A stretch of DNA of 64,000 bases from Manduca sexta (Eukaryota > Arthropoda > Insecta > Lepidoptera > Sphingidae): the NCBI RefSeq assembly GCF_014839805.1, contig NC_051131.1, positions 5,258,913 to 5,322,912 on the forward strand, read 5' to 3'. Every line of letters begins with the position of its first letter. Position 1 is the stretch's first letter. The translations under genes and the position numbers were made by a program. Shown here piece by piece: positions 1 to 13,131 of this stretch. The notes under the pieces were generated by a model that saw nothing but the letters and a program-made list of their open reading frames with translations, was not told where the DNA came from and did not search any database.

Positions 1-1879
1 CAAGTAAACTAACATTAAATTATTCGAATTAATTTTGTCTTGTTATCGATAACAGACATTATGTTTAGTACTAATATTTACCTAACAGTAGGCCGCCCGA
101 ATAAGGTCATGTATTTAGTATGTATTTATGACATAGTTAAGCAGTGTTTCGTCTTATCTTACATTTTACCATTTCAAATGCTTGAGCAAACGCTTATTAT
201 TCACAGCTCGTTCGCCTCGAGTAGAAAAGAAATAATTGTAATGGTGTCTACGTGAGAAATAAATAATTCATAGACATCTTTTGAAAAATATTATGGTCGG
301 CGGCGCGGGCGCATTACAATTGTAGATTAAACTCACTAGTGGCGTACACCCTACAACTGGTATTGTCGCTAAAAAGAGAAAGTGTTGCCTTATGTAAAAA
401 TACGCCTTTGAGAATGGTTTGCCAGACTTTATTCACATAAGCGCCGTCGAATTGCATTTATGATTACAGTATGACAAGTTAACGATCTGCGTTTTATTAC
501 CATTTATAACAATATATAGGTATGTTATTTGTCATAATATTTATTCAAATATGTTTACAGTAAAATATGTTCATTTAGTACAGTAAAACTTGATGTAATC
601 ATTCTATAATCCTAATATAGCATATTTTTTAAAAGATGAAGATTATTCAGAACTCAAACCACTTGACATTTAAGCATAATGTTGATATAATCATAAAATT
701 TTGCACTAAAACAAATATTCATCATATTTAGTCTACTTGGGAGCCATTGAATATATTCAATTCGTTTCCATTACATACTCAAATAAAAAACAAGAGATAT
801 GGTTTATTTAAGAATAAGATTAATTGCCTTGATTGTTTATATTACGAGACGACAGGTCATTCATATGTTTATCCATCGAATGTAATTAAGAATAACTTTT
901 TATAAACATCGGGTGGAAGTTATTGGCACACGTTTCGCACCTGCATACCCAGTTATAATAACAGTTGTCACAGTTGACATTACGAATAATATGAAATACA
1001 CCACTGCAATATAAAAACAAATTTTATTGCAAAGCGTTGAATTGTAACTCGAAAATTAATCTAAGTACAGAAGTAGAGAGTTGTAACTAAGAAATTTTAA
1101 TGGTAACACATTTTTGGGGGTAAAAGTTGTATTCAATTTCGTTTAACTTATGACATAACACTGGAATCTTAAGAAATTATTATTTTATTTTGTATGCTCT
1201 AGTATCAAAACCCAGCGCCCTATTTACCAATAAGAAATCAAGAACCGTATTGACCTACGTTAAACAAAAATGAATGATTATGATTATGAAAAAAAAAAAA
1301 ACTTTAAACATTGTATAAGTAAAGTACAGTTATTCCTAAATTATAACCCAAAAATTGTAACGTGTTTCATTTAAGAATCTCGGGAATGTAGAGACTTTAA
1401 TTACGAATCAACTATTGCCGACATTTGCTTTGATTCCAATAACTTAAAATGCAGCTTCAAAATAATATTCTATTAAATAGAAGTCAAATTTTGACTTAAA
1501 AGTATGATGTTATGTCAGTAATACGACAAAAATATCCGGTTGAACAAGTTATCTCCGTTCGAGACCAGCGTAATAAAGATACCGCCAACGAATTTCCTTA
1601 AAAACTCTGTAAATGTTTAAGAATGTTCAATAATATCATAAGTAGGAGCTACATATTAATACATTATAGAGAAAGTAATAGACAATATATAAAATGATGT
1701 AACACAATCATCAGAATGGAAGGTTTTCTTCGATTGTGAAATGAATATTTTCTGTTTCATATAATGTTTTAGGTAAAAGCAAGTTCCTAATGTTTCCAGA
1801 CTATTCTATCTTAGTCAAAACCCTATTCCTATGTTAAACATATTATTGACGATTCCTCAAGTAGAGTGGATTTCTATGA

Positions 1880-1925
1880 ATGGTGATCAGTGACCACTTA
1901 CCACCAGAGGTCCTACTTACCCGTT
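1880..1925 (+). repeat. Short moth repeat motif (ACTTACCA-type), remnant
   Basis: TGGTGATCAGTGACCACTTA, CCACCAGAGGTCC resembles the GGTGGT-CACTTACCATCAGG-TGGTCC segment common in moth SINE-like repeats. Similar phrases occur at 17467 and 39893. Too short to classify. Confidence 0.3.
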
Positions 1926-3929
1926 ATTCTACTCTTCCAGATAAAAAATGTTAGTCACACCCAAAGAATATTATAATGTTAAGTTTATGTGCCATTATAA
2001 CCATATTTACCTTATCAATTCAGTTCTTAAGCTAACAAACGGCTCAATATACCGCGTTAACTCCAAATATCTCATGTTATAACACGAATTCACCGCGGCG
2101 TGTTTTCCATATAACTTGACTTTCATGTTTAACGACGATTTAAATATCTCTACACATAAAATCCTGACTTAATGTGTCATAAAACTAAACACTTGAATAA
2201 ATAAAAACGCCGTGTACGACCATATCTTTCACATAGCTCTGCGTCGCTTTGTTTCTTTGAAATAATAACCGGGGGCTGTAATGGCCGTGGCAGCTGCCTA
2301 TAAATCTAACGCGGACTGCGATCTTTCATATAATGTCGACAATAGTTCACTTATTAAATCCCCGCCATGTTATGTCTATTTCCTATTGTTGACACTTCCT
2401 TTGACACAAAGCTAATGTTGACCCATTTTAATCATATTGATAGGGGTTTCTACTGAATTCATTAAAAAGGCGGATTGGTTTACATAAATAGACAGTGATG
2501 TTGACACGTATTTTATGGTTGATGCTTACTTACTTTGTATTTTATCCCCAACAAATATTATGTGTTGAAACTTCAAAGGAATGTTTGCTTTTCATGTCGG
2601 TAATACAGTGGTAAACTTTGAGAAAAATCCCGATGAAATGTGTAAAAATATCTTCAAAAACTCGTCCGCTGCGGTAGTTTGTTACGCAGAGACGCTCTCA
2701 GATCCGAGCAGTAAGACCTCTCAATTTCCATCCAAACCATTTAGTCTAAAAGTTTCCTTCCCTCGGTGGCGAGTCCCCGCTTTCAAAAGAGCAAAATGAG
2801 ACGCCACGGAATCGGGAAAGTTTACCTGAAAAACGATGCACTTTCACACTTTTAAGACAGCGCATTACCAAGATATGTGAAGCGACGTGGGAATGGCACA
2901 AGTTCGACGCTCACCAACTCAAAATGGCCACCGACACTCATGTGAATTATTCACTCCTCAAATCTCTCCACTTCGAAAAATACATCTATACAGTAATCAT
3001 TAATGCTCAATATCGTCTGATGCACGAAATAAGACCAATGCGCCTGAGGCCCCACGCAAAAAACTAATCTAAAATGCGATACGGCCTCTATACAGAGAAT
3101 AACAAAACAACAAAGCTTATGCAACATCCTGCTATAGGTGGGTACTGTGCGCAGCGAACTGGGGGAGGGTTGGATACATCAGGAGCCCTCGTTTTGTCTG
3201 TAGTGGCCTTGGTTTTTTGGTCTGGCCTCGAACGCGGCAGGTGATTAGGTTACATAAACTTAGCCCGGCCCTACTTCCTGCTGGCGCGCTTTGCAGTTGT
3301 CGGGGTATTCTAAGAAAAACCCAAATTCGCAGCCCGTCCCCATTGTTTTGTTCCTATTGCTTCGTGTTACCAGTTTTACACCTTAGGCTGTGTGTACAAC
3401 ACACTCGAAATAATCGAGTATTATTGTTTTATTACTCTTTTATAAATAAATTTTATAGTATTATTTAACGCAATTATTTTAAAGTGCTCTTAATACGACA
3501 TACGTAAACCATAAACGAAATATAATTATGTTGATGGTCTGTGTGAATTCCTATGATTAATTAAAATGTCGTTAAAATACTTGTAGGGGCAGTAATCCAT
3601 AGTTTAATTACAAAGATTCCATTACAGCGGTGAAATAAAAACTCAGTTTAATAGGCACACAGCCTTACGAGCGGAATGGAGAACAGCATCAAACAGGTTT
3701 GGTCGCACGCGAGCCAGCTCCACCGAAGGGACATGCAACGAATAAAAAGAAACCTATATGCAGCTCTAGGAAACGCTGACCTTGGACGCAAGAGGCAAGG
3801 CACCTGGCGTTTTTTTGCCCTTCGAATAAATTGCGAACTTATTTGATAACTTCCAAGTGTTCGTTTTCGGCGTTCGTTTTAGTTTGGTGAATCCTTTTGT
3901 GATGTAATAGCGCGGTAACTTTGACACGT

Positions 3930-4260
3930 TTTCAAGGAGACAATACGTGTGGATCGTAAGATGACGAACCGAAGTGGTGTAACCCGTTCTGTGCGGACGG
4001 GGCGCAGTCTGAGAGTCGCACCGAGGTGGCAGCGAGGCGGCGCGGGCGTCGACGCGGCCGACGCGGCCTGAGCGACAGCGAACGTCCGCGCAACGATATG
4101 TCGGTCGTGGTGTCGGTTGCGCAACCGGTGTCGAGCCATGAGGAAAGTGAATGCAGCATTTCGAGGTCGCGTAGAAAGTTGCCTTCGTGACTGCTCTGCT
4201 TGAAGCGGCGCGGCACGGCGGCGTGCTGCCCGCCCGGGCCGCGTGCGCCGCGTGCTCACG
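3930..4260. other. Isolated GC-rich, CpG-dense island
   Basis: Sharp GC-rich block in AT-rich surroundings. It holds the longest non-EcR open frame (minus, 3879-4367, arginine-rich) and a + strand frame from 4098 (MSVVVSVAQPVSSHEESE...) ending by 4188. Neither matches a family I know. It could be a promoter or untranslated first exon, such as for EcR-A, but that is speculation. Confidence 0.35.
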
Positions 4261-7095
4261 TTACCATTTGGCTTCGAGTGATCCACTCCGTGAATGATTT
4301 TTACTATATTTCGCAGACGTCTGTGATATAATGTTGCGGAAAACGATTTGTATAAATAAAACGTCACGCGATGCTATCGTTCCAATTTACGAGGAATGAT
4401 TTTTTAATTTTGGAAACAGTATATTTACAGCTAAAAAAGTCACAAATAGTCCGAAACCCATTAAAATATTGCATAATAAGATATTCAACCCGGGACCTCT
4501 TTCCGATGTAATATTAAAGAATTCCAAAGAGTTTTGCACAAAAAGTTACACGTGCCGACCGGCTCAATCGCTGCGGGCCATTGAAATTTTGGCTATGGCC
4601 CGGCGGCCCGGCTTGCATATAATGGGGCATCAATTCAACCTGGTCGCACTGAATTATAGAGAAGAAAAGCTTTTAGGTTTCATCCGTTCCCATTAGATTC
4701 CTTTCTGGACATTCACTACCCTGGCTTACTTTACTACATTTGTTTTTAAAGTGGGAATTAGTAAATCATCTTTTACATTGAAAGTATTTTTTAAGTCTTG
4801 TCACATCAATTTTAAAGGAAATTTATGATAATATCATTTTAGGACATTTTTGGTTGTTATTTTAAAGGACACTAGCATACAAATTCAACGATTTATCTCA
4901 ACTGTGTGCCTACTTACATATCCACATTGTAACTGACTGTGCTCGGAGCGAGTACGTCCCCGCATACAAAGTAGCTTCACAATAACGTCCAATAAGTTAC
5001 TATAAAAAATAGTCTATACTTACAGGTTTAAAGTTCAGCACTTAAATTCGTGGTGCATTTTTTGTCGTTGATCTAACTCTATTAACGAATTGTTGAAAGG
5101 AGATGTTGGATTAAAAACATACTAAGGCCCTTGTTCACAAACTTAACTACGTACAGATCAATGCTATGATAATAAATCTTTTTCCCAGCGCTTTTGGGGT
5201 GACAGCCTTCGTAGTGCGTAGAGGTATAAGGGCGCTATGATTGGCCAATATTGAAATAATCCAAAGAAACCAAGAAATTACCAAACACTATGCGTCGGGC
5301 ACACCGTTTTGGTAGTATTGTTTGTAAATACGGGTGCAAATATTTCTAAATTCGCTACATCATTAAATCTTTAATCATAATTGTTGCCTCTAAAGACGGC
5401 TGTGGACAAATCTTATTAACCCAAATTTCCCACGACACTAAACCTTTTATGAAGCGTTACAGTGTTCAGTAGTTTAGTAGAAAATATTAGCGTACTGTAA
5501 ATATTGTCAGTGGAAAAGTTTTATTATTTAATGTTCGCACAAAGTGGCGATGTGTATCGTCTTTGTCGCAAACTATTTGCATATGAAAAGAAAGACACCG
5601 ACGATGTTTTGATTTTTGTAACGTTGACTCTTGCGAGATCAAAGTAATACTTAAAGTTTTACGAAACTCTTTTGAATACAGGAAGTCGCAAAAAGTTATT
5701 TTGTAAAAATGACGTCGTTTGCAACACAATCTGATTTGCCTTTCAAATGTTCATTTATATAAATTAAGTTTAGGAAAAACACGACTGAATCATAGTTTCA
5801 AAATCTACCAGAAAGTTCTTAAACATCCAGAACAAAATATGAAACTACACAGACGGCGCAGTAATTTAAAAACGTTCTAAAGGAGTTCAAGTGGCTACAA
5901 AGATCCAGGAAGGCGTCGTTATCTATCGGGTCTCACAAGTGTCCCTTATCTCCCCACATGTTTGATCAGGTGCCTTCAGCATGGCACATAACGTAAGTAG
6001 CTCCGTTCAAGGTCCTACAGCATTTGACCGTGAAAAACCTATCCTGTTTCGGACGTATCGAATTTTGTTTTTGAGGGATAAACTTTGCTAAAAATAACCG
6101 TCAACGGTAAACTGTGTTGCTCTTGACCCTGTTTGTTATCGCAAATAAAAATGTTGTAGTAGCGTGGCCAATATGGGGCTTATATTATTCGGCTTAAACA
6201 ACAGAAAATGGATTAACGTGGTTTCTAGATTAAGTAATTTGGAATATATTTTTGATATAAATCATTACGTAGAATACATTGATATGTCCAGAGGTAATAT
6301 TTAAAAAGTGTCGCACTTTATAGCTGTGAGTAAACAAAAAATGAAAGTAATATTACTAAATATTTCGATAACGAAATATCTGAAAAGAACACAATGGTGT
6401 CTTAAACATTAAAAACTTGTCTAATCTAATAAGAATTCTAATGTAGAACTTGATAAAGTAATTTATAACATATTTCAAATTTGTGTTGTCCTGTGTTTTT
6501 ACAAGAAATATACTATAAAGGATTGAAAATTAACTGTTTGGTTACTTTGTGTGCAGATAACAATTGAACAGTAAATCTGATTCAAGAATTGTAAAACTTC
6601 TTATTTTGCTTCCAACATAATATAAAGTTTAAAATTCATATTTATTGTCCCTTAATTAGCATAATTTGCTAGACTTTCATCGTTTCGTTTGTTCAATATT
6701 TTTTGCCAGAAATTTCTTTAAAAGCGTCCATTGTGAATGCAATGCGGATTGAATGATGGTTTTGTTCGATACATATTTATTGGCGCTTGGTAATCTAAAG
6801 GAGAATAAAATTAAAAGGGATCGTGATTCAACTGGGCGGTAAAATTGTGGGCGTTATTGAGATAAGGGAAAAGCCGGTTATATGAACATGTAGAAAGAAA
6901 TCACTTCGAAAGATTTACTGCTTTTAAATCGACAAGTATTGAAAACCATTGGTCGGCGAAATCTCGCCGCATATTGTAACCTATATAACTACAGAATCGC
7001 GCTTTATGTCCAATATTTTATATTAATCGAACAGTATTACATGCGCTGCTTAAATTTGTTTGCTATCTAGTTTTTCCTGTTTCCTTATTCTACTG

Positions 7096-7146
7096 CGCCA
7101 TGTGCAAAAATGTTACCTTGTCGTAGTAACATTTTTGCACATGGCG
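7096..7146. repeat. Perfect 21-bp inverted repeat with 9-nt loop
   Basis: Arms 7096-7116 (CGCCATGTGCAAAAATGTTAC) minus its last base, and 7126-7146, pair without mismatch over 21 bp around the loop CTTGTCGTA. Pairing stops at both outer ends, so the long lower stem of a canonical pri-miRNA is absent. It may be a MITE remnant or a small hairpin RNA source; the function is unknown. Confidence 0.5.
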
Positions 7147-10020
7147 TCTTCGATTATTTAGTTAACTTGTTATACTTTAAAAGTGTATTTTTATACGTAG
7201 ATACCACTGCTCAAATAAGGAAATTTCGTGACGCGATTACAATTTTAAAGTTTATAGTAATATAAAAATACTTTAATTAATTTGTAAATTAAACATTGAA
7301 AATCATATTGCTTCTCAATGTTTGCGATGACAAATTGATTTCCTGCACAAATATTTGCCTACAGCCTGCATGCTTGTGAATTTGGTTAACCTCGGACCAA
7401 TACAAGAGTCTGTTAAATATTACGCAAACAAACAAACAGCCGGGTTGGCATACGTACTCGTACCTAGAAATAAATTAGCGTTTAGTTCAATTTGGTCTCA
7501 GTGCGGAAATGAAAACAAAAAGATCCATTATCGCGGATCCGCGAACGTGGCTCCGTAATTACGCCATAGACTTAACAAAAAACCTAAACTCACTTCCCAT
7601 GACTGGTATGCTTTATAGGTTTAGTTTATTTATTGTTTCGCCAGTAAAATTCGAATTGCTATTCTAAGAGATTATCAACGTAGCGATGTGGAAGGCTGTT
7701 TAAAATTACTTATACTTAACAATAATAAATTTAGTGGTTTCTAAAAAAATATAGGTATCTCCTTATATATTCAAGATTCTAGTTTAGAATCCGTCTTTTT
7801 AATTCCCTAAATAACAAGTATACGCGCTAAAAAAATAATAAGATTAGGCAATTACAAGGAACGCAACCGTCAACGCAAAAACACGAATGAAACACAAATT
7901 AGAGCAAACAATATAAACGAGTTGTGAGTAGTAAAAAAACCTTGTGTCGATGACTTTAAGTTCGGGCTAATGTTATCATTCCAATGACATATTTGGCAAA
8001 GATCGGATATCTCTATTTGTCGTAATATAATATCTTCCTTTTATATTTCATTCGCGAAAAGTAAAGAAGTTTACTTCTATCAATAAATCGTATCGTTTCT
8101 TTTGTTGTAATAAATCACCTTTTCAATCATAAAACGGATGAGTGAACAGTAAAACGAGATTGGATTTTAAATTGGACTTTGCTATTTTAATGACCTTAAT
8201 TTACGCCACTGGTCTGTTTGATTTGTTTTTAAATAAAAAATACGTTTTAGGCATGTACTTATAATAAAATTGACTATAAAATGTTCAAAGATCAGGATTT
8301 ACTAAGCCTTGCTCAATAGTTTCATATGGCCTAAACATGTGTGCATGCTGGAGATATTTGATGCCTTAAAGAGACCATCCGTAACAGGAACTGGTTTCTT
8401 ACAAAGGAACCACTGAGTCAAACCATCAAAATACGTGTAAACAACATTCCATGCAGTTTTTTGCCACCTCTCCGTACTTAAACATTTGAATAAATATTTT
8501 ATCCACTAATGTCCTTTGCGTCTCGGAATGACGCAATCATACGTGACATGAAATCCAAAACATCTATTAAATTCATCACACAAATGATTATTATGTTGCT
8601 CAAAATAAATTGTATAATTTTTGCAACAATCCGTGAAGTGCATCAAATGTTATAGCGTCTATTCGCAAAAAATGTCAAGAGTTCCTGATTCGACGAAATA
8701 ATTTGAAACGTAATGCGGTACTGATTAGATACAGACAGTCACAAGGAAGGCTCGGTCGACAGCCGGCTTCCCACCACGGTGGCCTTGATCAGTCGCGCGG
8801 ACCTTGAAAACACTCGGTCTAAGACCGCGGCGGCAACGTGCGCAGGGGCACAGCACCGAGCGCGTTCACTAAACTTTGGCATTACGTCACTTTATATTTC
8901 GGCGTCTTTAGATGAATAGCCTCCGAGCAAAGTTCTATGATCGTAATATTGGCTTCATTTTAATGTTATTCCATAGTTTAGCGTGTTGTCTTTTTAGAGG
9001 ACGTGACGTGCTGGGCATATAAGGTGTCGTTAGCGATGTACTTATGTACTTATGTGGTCGCATCCACAATCCGGTGTGGCTTGAGATTATTGCATCATCG
9101 TGCTAAAACACATTACTCACACGGGTCCGTCACGTGTCATTGGTTCTCACCCACTCGTTTGGTACTCCAGCGACAAACACAAACATTGCGTTGTCACACC
9201 TAGTTCTGTTTAACACTAACATCACATTAACCTGCATACTGCCACGTTTGCATAAAGAGGAACGTGTGTTTCATTACGTGCCTATTTACTCATCAATTAC
9301 CATAAATAGAGTTGAATTGTTTTCTACGTAACCGCTACTAAATTTGCAAAAACTTTGGGAGAATGTAACGATGAAAGACCTTGACAATTAAAGCCGATGT
9401 TAAACATGAAATCTTTTATATCTAATTTTTATACTACCGATATGAACATAAATCTTCATTCTGAGGCCCATATTATTATTAACAAGGCAGGTTTAAATCA
9501 TAGACAACAATAAATACCTAAGACATATTACTTTAGACTTTATAAGTATCAATCGAATCAAGAACATTCGCGACGATGTGTATCGAATTCGCAAACAGGT
9601 TTCGATCTGGAAATCGCTATATTATGTTTGCTGATGCATTTGTGTCCAGCGATATCTCGGTGAATTCATTAATAACTACAGTATGATGTCTAACGAATCG
9701 ATTTGATACTGAATCTTGTACAAAGGAAGCAAGAAACCCGGATTCGTTTTTTCTCTTCACTTTAATAAACGAACGGAAAAAAATAGTCTCAACGCATATT
9801 GTTATGTATGATTTATTGCTTGGAGAATAATGTAGCGGCGTAAACAAATTGAAATAAAAAAGTAAAATATACTGAAGTCCAATAAATTATGATGCGATAC
9901 TTATAGACAGACAAGTATGCCAGATATCTATCTACATTATTATTTATGTGCGGTTATCATTTTATTTGTGCTTCGCCAATGTCACCGAGTTGTCGAGAGG
10001 GCAACGGACGCGGTATCTCT

Positions 10021-10113
10021 AACACACTCATACATACACAAACATACACATACAAAACTGTACAAACAGACGCACACACACACACATCCCACCGCACTCA
10101 CACTCAAACACAA
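10021..10113. repeat. CA-rich microsatellite region
   Basis: An impure run of CATACA, CACA and CACT units with an uninterrupted (CA)n core at about 10072-10086. It keeps two overlapping frames open but is not coding. Confidence 0.7.
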
Positions 10114-12151
10114 TTCGTTATTCATAATTTTTATTTCATCTACATACATAGTAAAGTAGATTAATATGCTGTATAATATACACCTGATGAAAAAACGTGT
10201 TTAATGAATTCATTGCCCTTGTTCGCTATCTGAACAATCACGTTCGACTACAATACCATTGATATAATATAAATATTATATTATATTAAATTAAGCGTTG
10301 GTAGATACAAAAAATAGCTAACACAAAAATCAGATAACTTGAAACTTCTGTACATTGAGTTCCGTCTGTCAAACAGTCGACATTATTCCTTGATATTGCC
10401 TCAATAAAGTCTAAAAAGAGCTACTTCACACTGCGTAAAAAAGTCGTGGCGAGCGATTTTTTTCACCGTCATCTCCGCACGCAGCAGGGCACACGCTCTT
10501 TATGCTACGTAAAATTTACAATCAAATTACGCGTACATTATACGTACAGTGTTTGCTGTCTACAGTAATTCAGTTATAAATGTAAATAAACATAAATAAG
10601 TAATCAATTGAACCTTTTTTTACTTCAACAAAAAACAGCAGCTAACCCGAATACTCGAAGAAAGAGAACCAAATTCAATTTGATTTCTCTTAACTGTACC
10701 AGTCCCTTTTGATTTGAACCGCATAACAAAAATCAATCCAACCGTCACCTGCCACGTTTTATTTTTAGTTAGTTTTTGTAAAAAAAAATGGAGGCATAAG
10801 TCACGAATAAATCGTTTTAAAATCGTCGATAGAGACACGTGCCGCCGTGGACCGAAACGCACTGAGCGTTTTCGGTCACTGATCGTGCGTTTGCGCAACA
10901 TCTTGGGCTGTGAAAAATAGTTGTGTTTTTTGTTTTTCTGATAGGTTGATGTTATGAATGAACTTCATTACTGATATTTGAATTTATTGAACACTAATAA
11001 CTTTATACAACGTCATTGCGGTTTTTGACATCTTTGGCGTGTTTACCAATGAAAAAATAGGTATCACACTTTTTCATGTTACGTTTTGATTTTGATAAAG
11101 CTTTCCAACATCTAAGAATAAAATTGTCTTTGGTTAAATAGTTTTACTTGAACGTCAGGTTCATGTGCCAATATTCTTGAAAAATAAACCTATCAATATT
11201 CCAAAAACTTGACTAAACACCAGAAAGGCAAATGATAAATTTAATTAATTTAATGACCTTTATGGTTAACTTGGGCACTGATCGAGGAAAAATGCTGGCC
11301 GTAAACAATCATTGCACAAGATGATCGAGAATGTTCCACACCTGTGTAAGGTATCACGGTTTTATGACGCATGACTCAATGACAATGACGAGCGAAATAT
11401 GCTAATGAACACAAACTTTTAAGGCCTTTGATTTTTTTGGGGTGAAACTGCAAAAGCCTCGACTATAGCACAAACATTACTATTTACAATGTTTGGCAAC
11501 GGTCTCGTGAAGTCAATATAAATGTTTTTGGGATTTCAGTGTTTAGAAATGTTTATTTAATATCCAATAAATTTCATTTAAAATATAAGAAAAAAATTGC
11601 AGTATCATAACAATAACCATATCAATCTAAAACGAATGCTAAAGATGTATTTCAGAGTGCCTACCCGTGATCTATTCCGTTTCTATAGATACTATGTTTC
11701 AGAGGAAGAAGATATATTTTAATTAACCCCATCAAGGGATACTTTGAGAACATCGAGGGATGTCATTTTTATGAATAATTTCTAGGTCATTAAATGAGAT
11801 ATTTTCACACCTAAATTTAAATTCGGGATTTCCTCAAAAGGTATCATTCTGGGAAGTACATGATAAAATATTACCTTCGGAACGTGACACCAACGATGAT
11901 TCATATCTCGGATGTCGTAAGTTTTTAATTTACAAACCCACTGAGAGCTGTGATTTATATCCAAGGATAAGCTTAACATGTCACTTTGAAAGACATATTT
12001 TTAGAATATATGTATGCCCCTAAATTATTTTTGCCACTTTTTTAGCGAAGGTAATTCGTACATTATTCGTGTGAAGAAGATAATTTATTGTTTACAATAG
12101 GTTTAAGTACGTTTATAATTTTTGCAATTATAATTATAAACCTTATAATGA

Positions 12152-12331
12152 ATTAGCTTTTGCCTGCAGTCCCATACATCTGAAAATGTATTAAATTTTT
12201 TCTCCGCAATAAAAAGTAACCTACAGCAATCAGGAGTAATGTAGCTTCCTATTAATGAAGGAAAAAAACAAAATCGACTTATTCCTGCGCGTTGAAACAA
12301 ACAAACTCTTCATCTTTATATATTATTAGAT
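12152..12331 (+). mobile_element. Lepidopteran interspersed repeat, RTE-like non-LTR fragment (degenerate)
   Basis: It starts TTAGCTTTTGCCTGCAG, a decayed form of the common moth motif ACTAGCTTTTGCCCGCGG. It continues with ATAAAAAGTAACCTACAG and TAGCTTCCTATTAATGAAGG and ends GCGCGTTGAAACAAACAAAC, ACTCTTCATCTTTATATATT. It shares phrase order with the copy at 60476. The family name is from memory of lepidopteran repeats; no coding remains. Confidence 0.5.
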
Positions 12332-13053
12332 TACCTGGTATTTTTTTCTTAATTGAACATGTCTCGCATCCGTTACACTCCAATAATCATGAATAAATTC
12401 CAAATATCTTCTGATATTGAAACATCGATCATACCAGTACCATATCTGGCACACGTTTCGGAAGCAATTGATTTCAAGATGAACCTTCAAATTGTTTCGT
12501 AACCGCACGATTTGGAAGTATTCGATTTGGTCTTGTTTGTGCCCTCGTTTTTGTCGGTCTGACCGTTACGTCGATCTCAGCCAGCAAAGTTCAGTTTTAA
12601 TATTCACCATACTTGTTTTATGACGGAACAATAAAAAATAACAGTGCGCTGCAGATATTTCATGAATTTCAATTATGGACTAGATTCCGATATGCATTTC
12701 GTCAACTTTACATTTAGTCACAAGAATAGTATCTGTTTTATTTAAGCTAATGCTTTGTTTCATCATACTGTGTAATTTAGTTATACAAAACACGAAATTC
12801 CCTCGTTGGCTCTCGAGCATATCATTTATTTCGAAATAATTGTTGAATCATTCTCATTCACATAGCAAAGCCGTAAAACTGGCAGGTAAAGGTTTCATAA
12901 TATGTATTTTCTGCTCCAAATGTTTAACGCAACACCGTGAATTCACGATCTTAGTTAAGTGTTCTATACTAAGTTTATGTTTAGTAAGGTCATATACCTA
13001 AGGCATTTCCAATTCGAAGGAAGTAACATATTTGTGTAGATTCTAAATAAAAG

Positions 13054-13131
13054 GCTATGCGCAACTAGAAATCAAACCCGAGACTTTAGATTCATAGTCT
13101 AAGGATATTACCACTAGACCAATGAGGCGGT
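13054..13131 (-). mobile_element. tRNA-derived SINE head (degenerate)
   Basis: On the minus strand an A-box-like TGGTCTAGTGG (13111-13121) is followed by a 5-bp anticodon stem TTAGA/TCTAA with a 7-nt loop (13086-13102) and a B-box-like GGGTTTGATTT (13069-13079) at normal tRNA spacing. The acceptor stem does not pair, the T arm is degraded and the loop triplet ATG would be an abnormal anticodon. It is therefore not a working tRNA; a SINE or tRNA pseudogene fits best. Confidence 0.5.

Noticed and set aside
3879..4367. 162-codon minus-strand ORF
   Set aside because: Longest open frame outside EcR, but low-complexity arginine/alanine composition, no recognised domain and located in a GC island where stops are rare.
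10982..11056. AATGAAAAAATAGGT resembling the NGKIG end of EcR-A before a donor
   Set aside because: The upstream translation is AT-rich and unlike the Ser/Pro/Gly-rich EcR-A N-terminus. A chance match.
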